A DNA stretch of 64,000 bases from contig JACCLO010000062.1 in NCBI GenBank assembly GCA_029448655.1, positions 1 to 64,000 on the forward strand, in the 5' to 3' direction. The translations under genes and the position numbers were made by a program. This stretch comes from Wolfiporia cocos (taxonomy: Eukaryota > Basidiomycota > Agaricomycetes > Polyporales > Phaeolaceae). The stretch's first letter is position 1. Every line of letters starts with the position of its first letter. The notes under the pieces were generated by a model. The model had not been told where the DNA came from and did no database searches. It was given only the letters and a program-made list of their open reading frames with translations. Shown here piece by piece: positions 21,648 to 32,484 of this stretch.

Positions 21648-22506
21648 TAGTGATGTGCCAGGCCCAGCCTGGCTCAAAAGCCCTGGCTTTGGCCTGGCTT
21701 GGACAGCCCACAGCTTTTCAAAACCTCAGGCTGGGCCCTCATTGACGGCTCACGGCTTGGCCCAGCCTAGGCCCCGGCTCGACCATGGCCTACTACTGCT
21801 AAGATAATCATCACTTTAGCTTCAGAGCTTGAGATTCACCTTTGCCAAACCTTTCCCAGATGAAATAGAACCTTGAATCCTCCTGTCACAGATTTAACTG
21901 GCAGTCCCAGACCAGTGTCTGTGGAGACATACGTCTAACACCCCTTAGCCAAAAGGGCCACTATAACAGCTCAGCTGTTATAGGCAGGACACGCTATATG
22001 TGTAGTTCATATTCCCACGCTAGGCACTTATATTGCACCGTTGAGTATTTGGCTTAATACTTGGCATGGTTGGCCTTTCTGGTATTATATGTGCCACCTG
22101 GGATTCCAACCCCAGATATTCCGTGACACCTCCAATCTATAGTAGGATTAAGTGTGAAATAATCACTCACCAGTGCAGCATTCAGTAGCGTGCCTGCCAT
22201 ATGGGGAATCATATAGGCACCCGAAAGTGAGCGGCAGGCTTCAATGTTGAGGACTTGACTTTTCTGTAGTTTTAAATAAACAAGATAGGTGCACAATGAT
22301 TGAGTTGAGCATATAACTGGCCTGTATGGGCTTATATTGTGCCTGCCAGATATTGTAGCCATTAAGATCCCTAGGCCGGGGCTCAACAGCTTGGCCCGGC
22401 CTGGCCTGTATCTCAGGCCAGGCCCTGGGCCATCTCAAGCCATGCTGTAAAGCCCAGCTTGGCCCGGCCCGGCTCATGGCCCAAAGCTGGGCCTGGCACA
22501 TCACTA
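21648..22506. mobile_element. hAT-like MITE, copy 1
   Basis: Terminal inverted repeats TAGTGATGTGCCAGGCCCAGC and its exact complement, flanked by an 8-bp duplication GTTGTTTC (21640-21647, 22507-22514). TAGTGATG-like ends with 8-bp duplications are typical of hAT elements. The subterminal 150 bp at each end are packed with GGCC/CAGGC palindromes; the middle is AT-rich and non-coding, so the element needs a transposase from elsewhere. Two further copies lie at 59517 and 63392. Confidence 0.88.
21884..22128 (+). mobile_element. Small (245 bp) LTR-like insertion inside the MITE
   Basis: TGTCACAGATTTAACTGG...GATATTCCGTGACA with target duplication CCTCC at 21879-21883 and 22129-22133. The empty site is seen in MITE copy 2 (AATCCTCCGATCTATAG, near 59740). 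Shorter than the other LTRs; possibly from a TRIM-type element. An internal ATAACAGC...GCTGTTAT stem is shared with 13481-13690. Confidence 0.8.
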
Positions 22507-22893
22507 GTTGTTTCTTGCACCGCTCACTTCGTTCGCTCTCTTTCACGCGATCCCGACGCTTGCTTCAACAATCCAGGTCCTAGTGGTGGCACCTGCTAGT
22601 GAAGCTTGCACCTATTCCATCCAATAGAGACTGGGAGGAGAGAGGGGGCAGGGCGGGGGAGGAGGGCTGCTCGAGGACGGGGCGCACGCTAAGCGCCCAT
22701 CCGCAGTCAGCCACAGCGGAGTTCGAAAAGGCCATGCAAACTCGAAGTCCCTGATCTCTCGCTCTCGTTCTCTCGTGACGACGGGACATTATAAACTCAA
22801 GTGTAAGACCCTGCCATCATGTAGCAGGATTAACTACCCTTCAGCTAACACTCGTATCAGTGATAACGATAACGAAGAGGTCGCCACACCGAA

Positions 22894-24139
22894 ATGGATC
22901 CGGGATACATATCTGGAGTCACAGTTCACCTGGAGTCTCTAAAGCTTATTCGCGAAGTCAAACAGCTGCTGCAGTGCCCGCCATGCGCGGCCGCTGACCA
23001 AGAGGAGCTTTGTGATTGGGTGCAACGACTCGATCATTGCAAGGTGCGCTCTCACTACCTGGAAACCTGTGTTGCGCTAACAGGCTGTCAAAGAATCTCT
23101 ACGACTCGCTTCACTTTAAAGCGCCCCTTCTATCTCCTTTCGGCACACTGGACCTCTATCACGACTACGTGTCTGTTTGGGATGATGCGTTTGCTCGGAT
23201 GAAATCATCAAACGGCACAGTGCCGGATACCCCTGCACAGCCCCCACCGATCGAAGCCACCACCAGTCAGGGTATAACCACCGCTGAGCGCAGGACTAGT
23301 CGCTCGGCACCGCGAAAGAAACTCGAAGAGGTGGTTTATGACCCCCCATGCGCCCAATGCGCTGCAACGCGGCGTGACTGTAGGGGCCCTGTGTCACAAA
23401 CTTTCCTTAGAGGATACGTAACATCCCTCGCTGCAGGTATTATAGGCGCCGCTAGGTGCGCGCGCGCTTCCATGATCCTCAGCCACCTCCGCGTCTATCC
23501 AGGACTCCGTCTAGATCATATGACTGTAGGTAAGCGCTGTAGGGTAGCGCGCGCCTTAGGTACTCACGTTAGGGTCACACCGTCACATGTCGTTACAGGT
23601 AGTTACATTATCATGTGCCCTCTTAGTTACTGCGCACAGGCCGCGACTTTAGGGCGACCATTACTGGTCAGCTCCCCATGTATAAGTACGACAAGATGGG
23701 GACTTACTTCCCCATCTTTAGGATTCTCGACAACTGAGCTTAGGCTCCTTTCTCATCTGCGTTTGTGTGCGTCTCTGCCCCGGGGGCCCTCCACGACTTG
23801 CTTGTCTGTGTGTCTTCCCTCTTGGTCGCCTTAGGAGTTCCCCCTTGGGGATACAGCCGACTGGCTGCCTTGTGGTTAGCACACCGCCCTGTAGGACGTC
23901 TAGGGACTCCCCTGTAGCCAGGGTCCCACAAACCTGTGAGTTTGTGTCACCCTGATGTCTCCCCGCATGCATGCTCAAACTGCAGTCTTCTTTGCTTGAG
24001 ATGTAGTCGGGCAAAAAAACAAAGTAAACCATATTCTATTCACTCTGCAATCATATGGTTGACTGTGCCTGCGTTGGCAAATTGTATAGAACGTGCCGGA
24101 ATCGGTAAAAGGTGGGATCGCCGTAACATACGCCCTTAG
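22894..24139 (+). pseudogene. Cys-rich host protein gene, cut by a solo LTR
   Basis: An ATG at 22894 opens with MDPGYISGVTVHLESLKLI; the frame then moves, through a short intron or an indel near 23044-23083, to KNLYDSLHFKAPLLSP and reaches a cysteine cluster PPCAQCAATRRDCRGP at 23340-23385. The LTR at 23392-23949 interrupts here. Past it the same frame continues VSPHACSNCSLLCLRC with basic residues, giving two adjacent Cys clusters (CxxC-x6-C and CxxC-x3-CxxC) as in many Agaricomycete proteins of unknown role, which suggests metal or DNA binding. Function unknown; probably inactivated. Confidence 0.6.
23392..23949 (+). mobile_element. Solo LTR (short type) inside the Cys-rich gene
   Basis: TGTCACAAACTTTCC...GTTTGTGTCA, 558 bp, with target duplication CCCTG at 23387-23391 and 23950-23954. 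R stem AGATGGGG-ACTTACTT-CCCCATCT (23694-23717); terminal stem ACAAAC...GTTTGT, a paired change from the usual ACAGAC...GTCTGT. Confidence 0.92.
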
Positions 24140-24415
24140 TCGCAGCGTCATTGTATTGTACGGCGCAATAAGTTTTCGATGACACCTTCGCATATCTCAC
24201 TTGGCTATACCTTGCTAAGACCTATGGGTTCGATGCCTGGACCCTGCACTGTTCCATCAGTGTCTTTGCAAGATCTTCAAATCAGCCCTGTCAATGCAGA
24301 GGGGCTTCAGACGAAGCGAAGGTGGTCCCTGTATCAGGGATTGACTACTTCACGTACGTCGTACACTGTTAGTTATACCCGAAGTCCTTCTGGCCTATGA
24401 TCTCCCCAGCTGCTG

Positions 24416-25264
24416 CTAGAGATCCTCTGCAAGAGCCTTCAATAATGCCCCACTGTCTGATGTGACGTTCTGCCGCGCACGCTTGTTCGATTGAGTGCCC
24501 GGAGTGCAGTACATGGCGCTGATTACGCATATAAGTGAGCGATCAGATGCGGAGCTGATGATGACTTCCACATCAGGGTGGAGATTTGGCGATGGCGCTG
24601 GATAGTTGTGAGTGAGTGAGAGGTGATGAGAACGCCATCTATATTCCGACGGCCGATAGTGACTACGGTGAGTAATGTGCGTAGTTGAGCTTTTGATGGT
24701 GCGGTCACTGACCGAGACCGTCTACACTCAAGATCTCGTCGATGCTCTGTACGGCCTCAAGTCGTTCGCAGATGCGAGGTATTCTGACGCCATCAGTCCC
24801 CATGTGCTCTGTGTAAATGGACTGCCGAATCCACGGATACCTGGACCCCTTGGGGGGAAGCGCGCCGCAGCAACGATCGACTTGGCTTGAGCGGCGGTTG
24901 ATACCTATCAGATTGACGTATATGTACCACGACCGACTAGCCCAGCGTGTTCTACATACCATTGGAACCAGCACTCCCCGGGCGCCGGCATCAAGCCCAT
25001 ACTTGATTTGCCACCGACACTACCGTCTGCACACGCCCCTGTTGCAGGTATTCTGACAATAGTGCTGGGCGCCGAGCTTCCGAGCCCCGATATTGTTTGG
25101 ATGGATTCGGCAGCGCCTGGCTGAAGAGATGTCATGCCATGCTCACAATCAATGAGCAGCCATGAGAGATGGGGCGAGGCGAGCGCAGCAGTGCGCGCTT
25201 TCAAAGCACCTGGCAGCGTGATCCATGCGCCGAACGCTGGCTTCGATGCGCGAAAGGGCTTCAA
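24416..25264 (-). pseudogene. HpcH/HpaI-type aldolase, probably decayed
   Basis: This family cleaves or forms 2-oxo acids such as 4-hydroxy-2-oxoheptanedioate with a divalent metal. Exon 1 (25264-24960): FGAWITLPGALKARTAAL, LLIDCEHGM and TIVRIPATG, holding the catalytic His of EHG and the Arg of VRIP. Intron 24905-24959. Exon 2 (24904-24713): KSIVAAARFPPRGPGIRGFG, GLMASEYLASAND, then EAVQSIDEILSVDGL. Intron 24663-24712. Exon 3 ends NVTSDSGALLKALAEDL at the stop 24416. The segment that should hold the metal-binding Glu (VQIET type) is missing between AND and EAV, and the GPYDL loop with the metal-binding Asp is lost with a frameshift near 24600. Either a dead gene or heavy assembly error. Confidence 0.75.
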
Positions 25265-26757
25265 GAAGACGGTGCATTATACTCCGCTGTGGAATTGTTG
25301 CGATGACAATACATTACATTCATTGACTTGGTGCTTGTGGACAGATCCTCGCCGAACACAGACTCCGACCGTTGCATCTTGGCCTGCTCCGCACGTGGGC
25401 AAGCAAGATTAGATGCGAGAAATCCCTGGTAGAAATAATAACCAGAAAGCACCCCCGTCACTGTGCGCAGACACCAGCGGCATCCGAGCCACCGCTGCCT
25501 CGTTGCAGCACGCTCACCGACGCCACACACAACTGTGGTGTTCCTGTTGAATCGGAATAGTTTGTTGCCCAGAATGGCTAGGGTGAATAGTACAGCAATG
25601 GACCATGCGTATACGCGAAGTTACTAACCACCTGCCAATGCAGCGGAAAGGCCAGCGAAGAGGCCGTCTCTCCGAGCTTCCTGTGGAGGTTGGCGTGTGA
25701 ATGTCATCATTATCGAGATTGGAATGGATGGATATAGATTTCCCTACAGTTGTACATCTTGCTACAGCATCATCGGGAGCCACAAGTGAAGTGTCGGCGG
25801 CGTTGGGCATAGTGATAAATTATGGAACGCGATGCGTTTGCGGACTTGATGCGGACAGATAAACGTGTGCACCACTTAGTAACTCAAATAGAATTAATAA
25901 TTCCCCTGCCTGACACACGGCGTGCGCGCGCTAACATCACCCCGCGTCACATAAGCTCGACGTCACGACTTCGTGACTGAGCGCGTCAAAGTCTCGCGTG
26001 GAGCTCGCTGTGGCTGGCATCGTAGACATTGGGCTTCTTCTTGTATGTGGATAACTCACTGGAAATATCGGCGAACAAGCGCAAACTGTCTTCAGACATA
26101 TCAAATACTTTCAGTTCCATCGAGGGTACGTTATATGCGCTCAATTGCACGGATCTTATTTACAGCAACATCCTCCATTCGTGTAGACGCTTTGATCAGC
26201 GTCAAGCAGAAACTCGGGGATAGTAGTCGTAGCAGTCGGGTCTCTATATGCGCCGAACTATACCAGCTGGCATATCTCTCCGAGTCTTTCTCCCAGCAGC
26301 GCCTGCGGTCGAACAAGGATTGGATCCATCAAGTGGATATCCTAGATCGTGAAGGTGGGCACACTATTTCTGGGTTTCTTCCAACTACCACATATGATCC
26401 GCAGGGGTCAATCTGTGGAATCCATCTGCCTTGTCTCGCGATATGGATGATGAGGATACTTGAAATGTGAATGCTGCATGTGAGTCTAGTTCATCATGCC
26501 GAGAGTGTCTCACCGTACCATCCCCAATCACCGGTTCGGCTATCCGTACAGTGAAGTTGGCCGGATTCCGCCTCGTTGAAGCCGGATTAGAGAACAAGCC
26601 AGCCATTGACAGTGAGACAATCATCCATCACGATGTCACCTAGTTTGAGATCGCTTCTCCACAGCTCTCATCCATGTGCTGCAGCTCGCAAGCAAAGCCG
26701 GCGTTAGCATGTCAGGTACAACCATCAGTTCGCGTGCGGACTCCCAAGACGGGCCGC
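25265..26757. other. No gene recognised
   Basis: Several ORFs of 80-165 codons on both strands (longest 25973-26470 plus) overlap one another and carry no motif I know. The stretch may hold remnants of the C-terminal end of the adenylating enzyme that follows on the minus strand. Confidence 0.4.
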
Positions 26758-26829
26758 TTACTCAGAAAATGTGAATTCTAGCGATCGGACGCCATGATCT
26801 TGCAGGCTCCGTGCTTGCATGTGCAGCGA

Positions 26830-28538
26830 AGGTATGACTACTATCCGCCCCATGAGTGCACGCCAATGTGATTTCTCCTGAAGGATTGGTACCGTCTTCT
26901 CACCTGAATCGAAGTTAGCAGCCGCCCTCGGGCGATGACAGGGGCGACGCACCTGATCCGAGTACGATGACATCGTCAGCACGCCCGACACTTCATATGC
27001 GACATCAGACTTTATTTGCCAATCATATTGACTGCGACGTACATTCGCCAGAGACCAGGCTTGGCCGGATGTGGTTCCCAAAGGTCGGATGTGGCAAAGC
27101 CACGCTCCCCATTTGGCATATTCTCGATGCAAGGCTGGTGTGTCTCGCACGTCTGCACGCACATGCACGCCATACCTCAGTATACTTCGGGCGGCTACAT
27201 CGTTACATTTTGGCACGCACCAACATCTGCAGCTCGAATGTCCCGTCTCCCTGAGGAACCCAGCGACATACACTCTCTGGGAAGCTGCATCCATTCCCAG
27301 TCGGCGCGCTTCTTGCCAATAGGGCTCGGCTCTTCGACGCCGTCATCGAACACGCATGTCACCAGGCCGAATTCGGTTGCACCGTAGCACGCCAACAGGC
27401 GCACGCCTTTATCCACGAGCTTCTCACCATTCGCCCTGGAGAGCGGGCCGCCGGCGAATATCTAAGACGTGAGTGATAAGCGAGTTGCTCCCTCGACCAG
27501 CGCAATGTGATGCAGGTACTGACAAGAGCCTGAAGAGACGCAAGGTACTTCGCGTCATCCTCGTTCTGCGACCACGCCTGGCGAAAACAGTACTTTTAGC
27601 AATCACAGGCACACTACACAACCAGAGCCTACCTCGACGAAAGCAGGGACGCTCTCGATAGCCGTGCAGCCTGTCTTGCGCGCCGTCTCAATTGTGTTCT
27701 GCGGGGTCGGCACGACCGGGGGCGCTGACACGATCGCGCGCGGGGGGAACAGCGACGTCGGCTGGCCGGACAAGAGCGGCGCGTACAGCTGCGAGCAGAG
27801 TCCCATTACGTGGAACGGCGGTAGCGCCATGCACCCCCACCGTATCGCCTTCCTGCGCGACTCCACGAAGATGGGCATCCTGCACCAGTGTAGGATCGTC
27901 GTGTGCGTGTGCGGGATCGGCTTCGGGAAGCCGGTGGAGCCTGAGGAGTGCAGGTAGAGCACAACATCCGATGGCGACGCCGCGCACGCGGGCGGCGGGT
28001 AAGGGCCCGAGACGGCACGCGGCGGGTCGAAGGAGGGCGCGAGCGTCGGGAAGACGTCCGTGAGCGCGGGCAGGTCGTCGACGTGCATGGCGAATCCGCT
28101 CGGCAGGCTCTCCCGGACCGCGTCAGTGAATGGGGCGAAGGTGGGCTGTGAGACGATGCGATGGCAGCTCGTGTGCTCCATCAGGCTTGCTATTGCGGGC
28201 ACGGAGTTGCGGGAGGACATAGGGAAGGGGACGAGCCCCGCACGGATCAGACCCGCGACGAGCGCATGGTAGAGCAGAGTATCGCAGTTCGCGATGATAG
28301 CGACAACGGCGCCCTCTTCGCCCTTCCGTCCGGGCCTGAAGGAGTGGGCAACGCGGTGAATTGCCTGAGCGAACTCGAGGAACGATATACTTCCGAGCGT
28401 ATCAGAAGACAAGTCTGGAAACAGGAAGAGAAAGAACGGAGAGGTGGAATTGTATTCGGCATGGAAGTCGACGAGCCCAGGGATGAGAGATAGCGAACCG
28501 TTGAGGGGCGGGAGTACAGGCGATGCAGATGCAGACAT
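26830..28538 (-). pseudogene. AMP-binding (adenylate-forming) enzyme, truncated after the A domain
   Basis: Resembles fungal NRPS-like or aminoadipate-reductase-like enzymes (adenylation - carrier - reductase). ATG at 28538; residues 1-300 are continuous and include the ATP-binding motif SSGSTGFPK (198-206). After introns come SQNEDDAKYLASLQAL (about 27540-27590), GGPLSRANGEKLVDKG and CYGATEFG (27366-27388, A5-type motif), then WEWMQLP, DLWEPHPAKPGLWR (about 27050-27090), VGRADDVIVLGS and GEKTVPILQEK (26881-26903). A frameshift lies between WEWMQLP and the VPQGDGTFELQMLVRAKM segment near 27260. No phosphopantetheine site or reductase domain follows, where the usual enzyme has another 500 or so residues. 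It lies 1.6 kb from the aldolase, on the same strand. Confidence 0.75.
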
Positions 28539-28559
28539 ATCTGCCAGAAGCTGAACAGA

Positions 28560-30980
28560 GTGGATTATAATGATTCTGATGGAGTATGTGGGTGCTGAGA
28601 ATGAGGCCTATTTAAACGAAGTTCTCGAGCCATCCCCGTGACGCGGGAAGGTCCATCGGTGAATATTTGAATGGCTTGCCGGTGCGCTGCGGGTCAGTTG
28701 TCCTCATGAATCCGAGCAGGTAGGTAATCGTCTACTGGTGTCAGTATCGAGTGTGGCGTACTAGATCCTGAGGCCTGAAGAGTGGCCGGCCGAGCTCGGC
28801 ATCTGTTAGCCGACCAAATGTGAGACCGCGGTGATCTCGGAGCGTTCCTTTCGTTATCGTCGCAGAAAGCCGCGAAGGTTCTCTCCAGCGATCGGAGGCT
28901 AGTCGATTGGAGTCCCGCACAGCCTCGCACCTCCAGCCTTCCTGAGACGCAGGGGCACGACATAATCAGCAGCCCAGTACATCTTCGACGGGCGCGGAAC
29001 ATTCTTGCTGATATTCTAGAGCTGTCAGCATCATCACCTTGGGGCCCGCGGCCACGACAGCCGACGCAGAATTCCGCCAACGATTGCGATCGTCAGATTT
29101 TGGGGAGTTGGTATCATGCAGCAAAATAAACTAACGCGTAAAGCATGGGCAACTGATCTTCCCGCATAGCCTGTCTATCGCTATGTGACTCGTCAAAGTC
29201 CGCCAGCGGCTTCGACGCCCGGAAGGACTCACTGCTGGAAGTGAGAGATTGAAGATTGATCTAGACGTTTCTCCTACGAGTGTGGCCAAGTGGCAAAAAG
29301 AGCGGAGCTGCATGGACGTCGGAAATGATAGAAGAGCCTTTCATTTCGGACCAACTGCGCATTTGAGCTGGCACATTCCAACCACCGTGCCCGCCAGGCC
29401 ATTCCAGGCTGAGCATGTCCGGCATTGCTCATACCGACACTGCCGGGCGGTGAAAGGCTCAGACTAACCCGATGGTAAACAAAAGTGGTTCCGGCTGTAT
29501 GATAACGATATGGCAACAACACATCGCTTGCAATCCTTCCAGGAGGCTCTCGGCTCCACGTGAATTACTTCATCTGCACTACATTGACCAAATCTCACTG
29601 TTCCTGTACAACACAATTTCCTAAGAATCCTAACATGCGAGGGCGCATATTTCGTATCATGTCAAGTCGATAGTTGCTAAATACAGATAAAATGGGTCAG
29701 AGCTGGTAGCAATGGGCGCCCAATGCCTCTGACAATTATTTGGGGCGTTCACCTTGAATTTATAGTGCAAGGATAGCTCTTCAGAGCCTCGCCTTCCCGA
29801 TTCCGAAACACACAATTAGATTGCATATTCTCGCCATGTCAGTAGTAAGTTAATACACCGCAAGTAGTCAGACGATCGTCCGCGAGAAAGGCTAATCGAT
29901 TCAGAAGTCCTGCTCTAAACTGTTCCCTCACCTGCTTAATGTCATGCCCAGTGTGACTGTCCGTTCGTAGGCTTGCTGGTTCACTCGCCTCCCAACGTTT
30001 GCGACACGGTACCGTTGCACAATAGCTACCTCCTTGATTTGTCAGAGCACTCTTGCTGCGGAAGACTTTGCGGGTTCTGGAGACATAAATATCTACTTTC
30101 GCAACGTACGCTACACATGCGCCGATGGCGTTGTTTGTCACGAAACATGTTCTGCTCTTCTTGCGTACTTTGCTACTCACCAGTGCACTCCCAGGAGTTG
30201 TAGCTATGTGTACCTGTAGCACAGATGGCATAATATGTCCCATTGTTCTTACCTTCGCCTCACAAACACGCTCGTGTATCGCTTCGTTCTTCGATGAAAC
30301 TGCAGTTTTCGCTGATGTGTGAACTGAGCACTTAGGTGATGACTGACTTCAGGGCCTGTAGTCCGGCATTCAGTACGTTTAGTGCAAAGTAGCGGGCCAT
30401 GTCGGAACCGGCGCTACTTCATTATCAAGCAATATAAGAACAGAGATGAGTAGATAGATACTCAGCGTGGGTGGCGCCCACGCTTCAATGTGGCTTGCTA
30501 ATCCGTGTTCATGCTATTTGCACGGCATGCTACACGATCGAAGTGTTGTAATAGAGGTTTTTTTACTAACGATAATTATGACTCGCCCTTTTCCGAGGTT
30601 GTGCAAGAATTATGAGAACGAGGTATGGCATCATTGATACCCTACAGTGTTTTCGTACATCCGATGCGGGTTAACAGTACTTGGATACAGTTACTGGTAT
30701 GCGTCACAAAGATCAAGGACTACGCTCTACCCACTCCATTTTAAAAACTTAGTAGTGGAGCTCAAAAAATCCGTGCCACAGTCAATTTTATTGTTAGCAA
30801 AACACCTCTAATTCGAGAGTGATTGTGGAGGCGACGGGGGGACTGCATCTAGCACTTAAATCATATGGGTCAGTGTTGGACCACGATGGAGCGATCGCCG
30901 CCACCGCCCGTCCGATCCGCTCAGATCTTGTGACGCACTAGTACTAGTGACAGGTGCCACCACAGCGCGGTCACGCCGAA
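28560..30980. other. Long region without a recognisable gene
   Basis: ORFs up to about 130 codons on both strands; none shows a domain. The first few hundred bases are likely the promoter of the adenylating gene. A plus ORF at 30034-30219 has five Cys (YTCADGVVCHETCSALL) but no signal peptide. Confidence 0.4.
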
Positions 30981-31340
30981 TCACCTGTTCGTGCGACTCA
31001 GGACCAGGAAGAAGATAAGACGGTGTCCGAGGAAGGTCCGACTGTGATGGAGGTCGATTCGTAGGGCGTCGTCTGGTGGATGTGTCGCATCGCGAGCACG
31101 GCCGTGTTGCATTGTGTTTTCGAGCTGTTGTTCATGGCTTTCGTTTGACTCGGCGTAGACACCGTCGAACGCGGGGCCTGGAGCCGCACTGGCCGCACCG
31201 CTGGGCAGCTGAGGCTGGAGGGAGCTGTATCGGCACCGTGAGAGGACGCGAGAGTCTGGCGTCGGCGACACCGACCTGGAACGGGCTTGGCGCAGCGAGT
31301 GCGCAGACGGGTTGAAATGTCCGCACTTCGGGCAGACATA
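30981..31340 (-). pseudogene. Lunapark-like C-terminal fragment (zinc ribbon)
   Basis: Lunapark proteins shape three-way junctions of the endoplasmic reticulum and end in a zinc ribbon. Here a possible acceptor (CACGTGCAG) is followed by EYVCPKCGHFNPSAHSLRQA and a Ser/Pro-rich tail, which matches the second half of that ribbon. I did not find the first CxxC half or the two membrane segments upstream, so this is a fragment or the exons lie in sequence I could not read. The name rests on one motif. Confidence 0.4.
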
Positions 31341-31725
31341 TTCTGCACGTGGCGGGTGACGGTCAAGGGCAAGGTCAGGTGGGAGGTGCTGACGTCGACC
31401 CCACAGCCAATTGGTCGCTGACCGTCGTAAAGGGCACAGAATTGTACATACCAAGTGTATCGCCGGCTCATGACCACGAAGATAATGATAAGTTGGGCGC
31501 TGCAAGTCACGAATGCCGGATAGACCGTTATCGAGCAATGGGAAGTGTTTGAGTGGAGAGCGAATAAGCGCCGATCACTGGGTCCAGCGCGGGCATTATA
31601 TTGCACATGGCCGGCGAATGAGCACCCAGCGATGTGGCACGTGCTGCGTATCACGCTGCATCCGTGCTGTGGGAATGCCACGCTGTCACCTTACACCCAA
31701 TCCACTCTGCAACGATCTGATAATA

Positions 31726-32345
31726 ATGGAGCCAACAGAGGTCCAAATTTACGGATTGAATCTTTTGAAGGAACACACAGACATGTTTCATAATCACATA
31801 TCCACTGCTTTCCCGACACAGATTGGTGAACTATACAAATGGCATGCCAAGGGCAGGCATGCATTGGTACATTACATTCTTTTTATTTTTGCTACTCTAC
31901 TAATGAATGCAAAGTTGTATACTGAGGAGATAATCAGAGATTTTCGATTGGAGGACGACGAACTAGCAACCAACTTCCACAGAGACCCTAGGATTTTATT
32001 AGGTCGTCAAAAACTTGATTTTGCCTTGAAGTTATTCAACCTTGGGCTGGATGCTGAGGCATTCCAGCTACCCAAGTTGGAGATTGAGCTGAAGGAAGGG
32101 CCCAAGACTGACACTACAGACCAGAATGCAGATTGCAGAGGAATAGTAAGTCTTGTGAATGATTAGCACAAAATGGCTTGAATTTAAATTTCTGCATCTA
32201 GAAGCGGCCTACTTCAGAATTGGAAGAAGCAGGCCAGGGTCCCAAGCGCCAAAAAGTGGAGGAGAGACTTCCTCAATTTTTGCCTCTAGGTGATGGCAAA
32301 CCATCCTCCAAGTTGGAAGATTGGGAAGATGAAGCCTCAAAGTAG
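31726..32345 (+). CDS. Small two-exon protein of unknown function (187 aa)
   Basis: ATG at 31726; exon 1 to 32145 (140 codons), intron 32146-32201 (GTAAGT...CTAG, 56 nt), exon 2 32202-32345 in frame to TAG. The N-terminal half is a predicted helical, aromatic-rich domain (LLKEHTDMFHNHISTAF, ELYKWHAKGRHALVHYILF, ATLLMNAKLYTEEIIRDF), then KLDFALKLFNLGLDAEAF; the C-terminal tail is charged (PKRQKVEERLPQF, KLEDWEDEASK). A basic KRQK and acidic end suggest a nuclear protein. The exact splice and frame fit make this look like a real, intact gene. Family not recognised. Confidence 0.65.
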
Positions 32346-32484
32346 TATGTATGTCATTTTACATTCTCATTGAAGCAGCTTGCAGTTTACTGAGGCTTGA
32401 GTACAGAATGCTTTCATGATGGTTTAGGACTGTATAGGGTGTACATACTTGCAAATAGGAATCTGCATGAGGTTGTCCTTTGTC

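Noticed and set aside
27692..28063. Arg/Ala-rich plus-strand ORFs opposite the adenylating gene
   Set aside because: GC-rich shadow frames of the 28538-start minus-strand gene.
30034..30219. Small secreted Cys-rich protein
   Set aside because: No hydrophobic N-terminal signal, no splice support, and overlapping ORFs on both strands of similar length.
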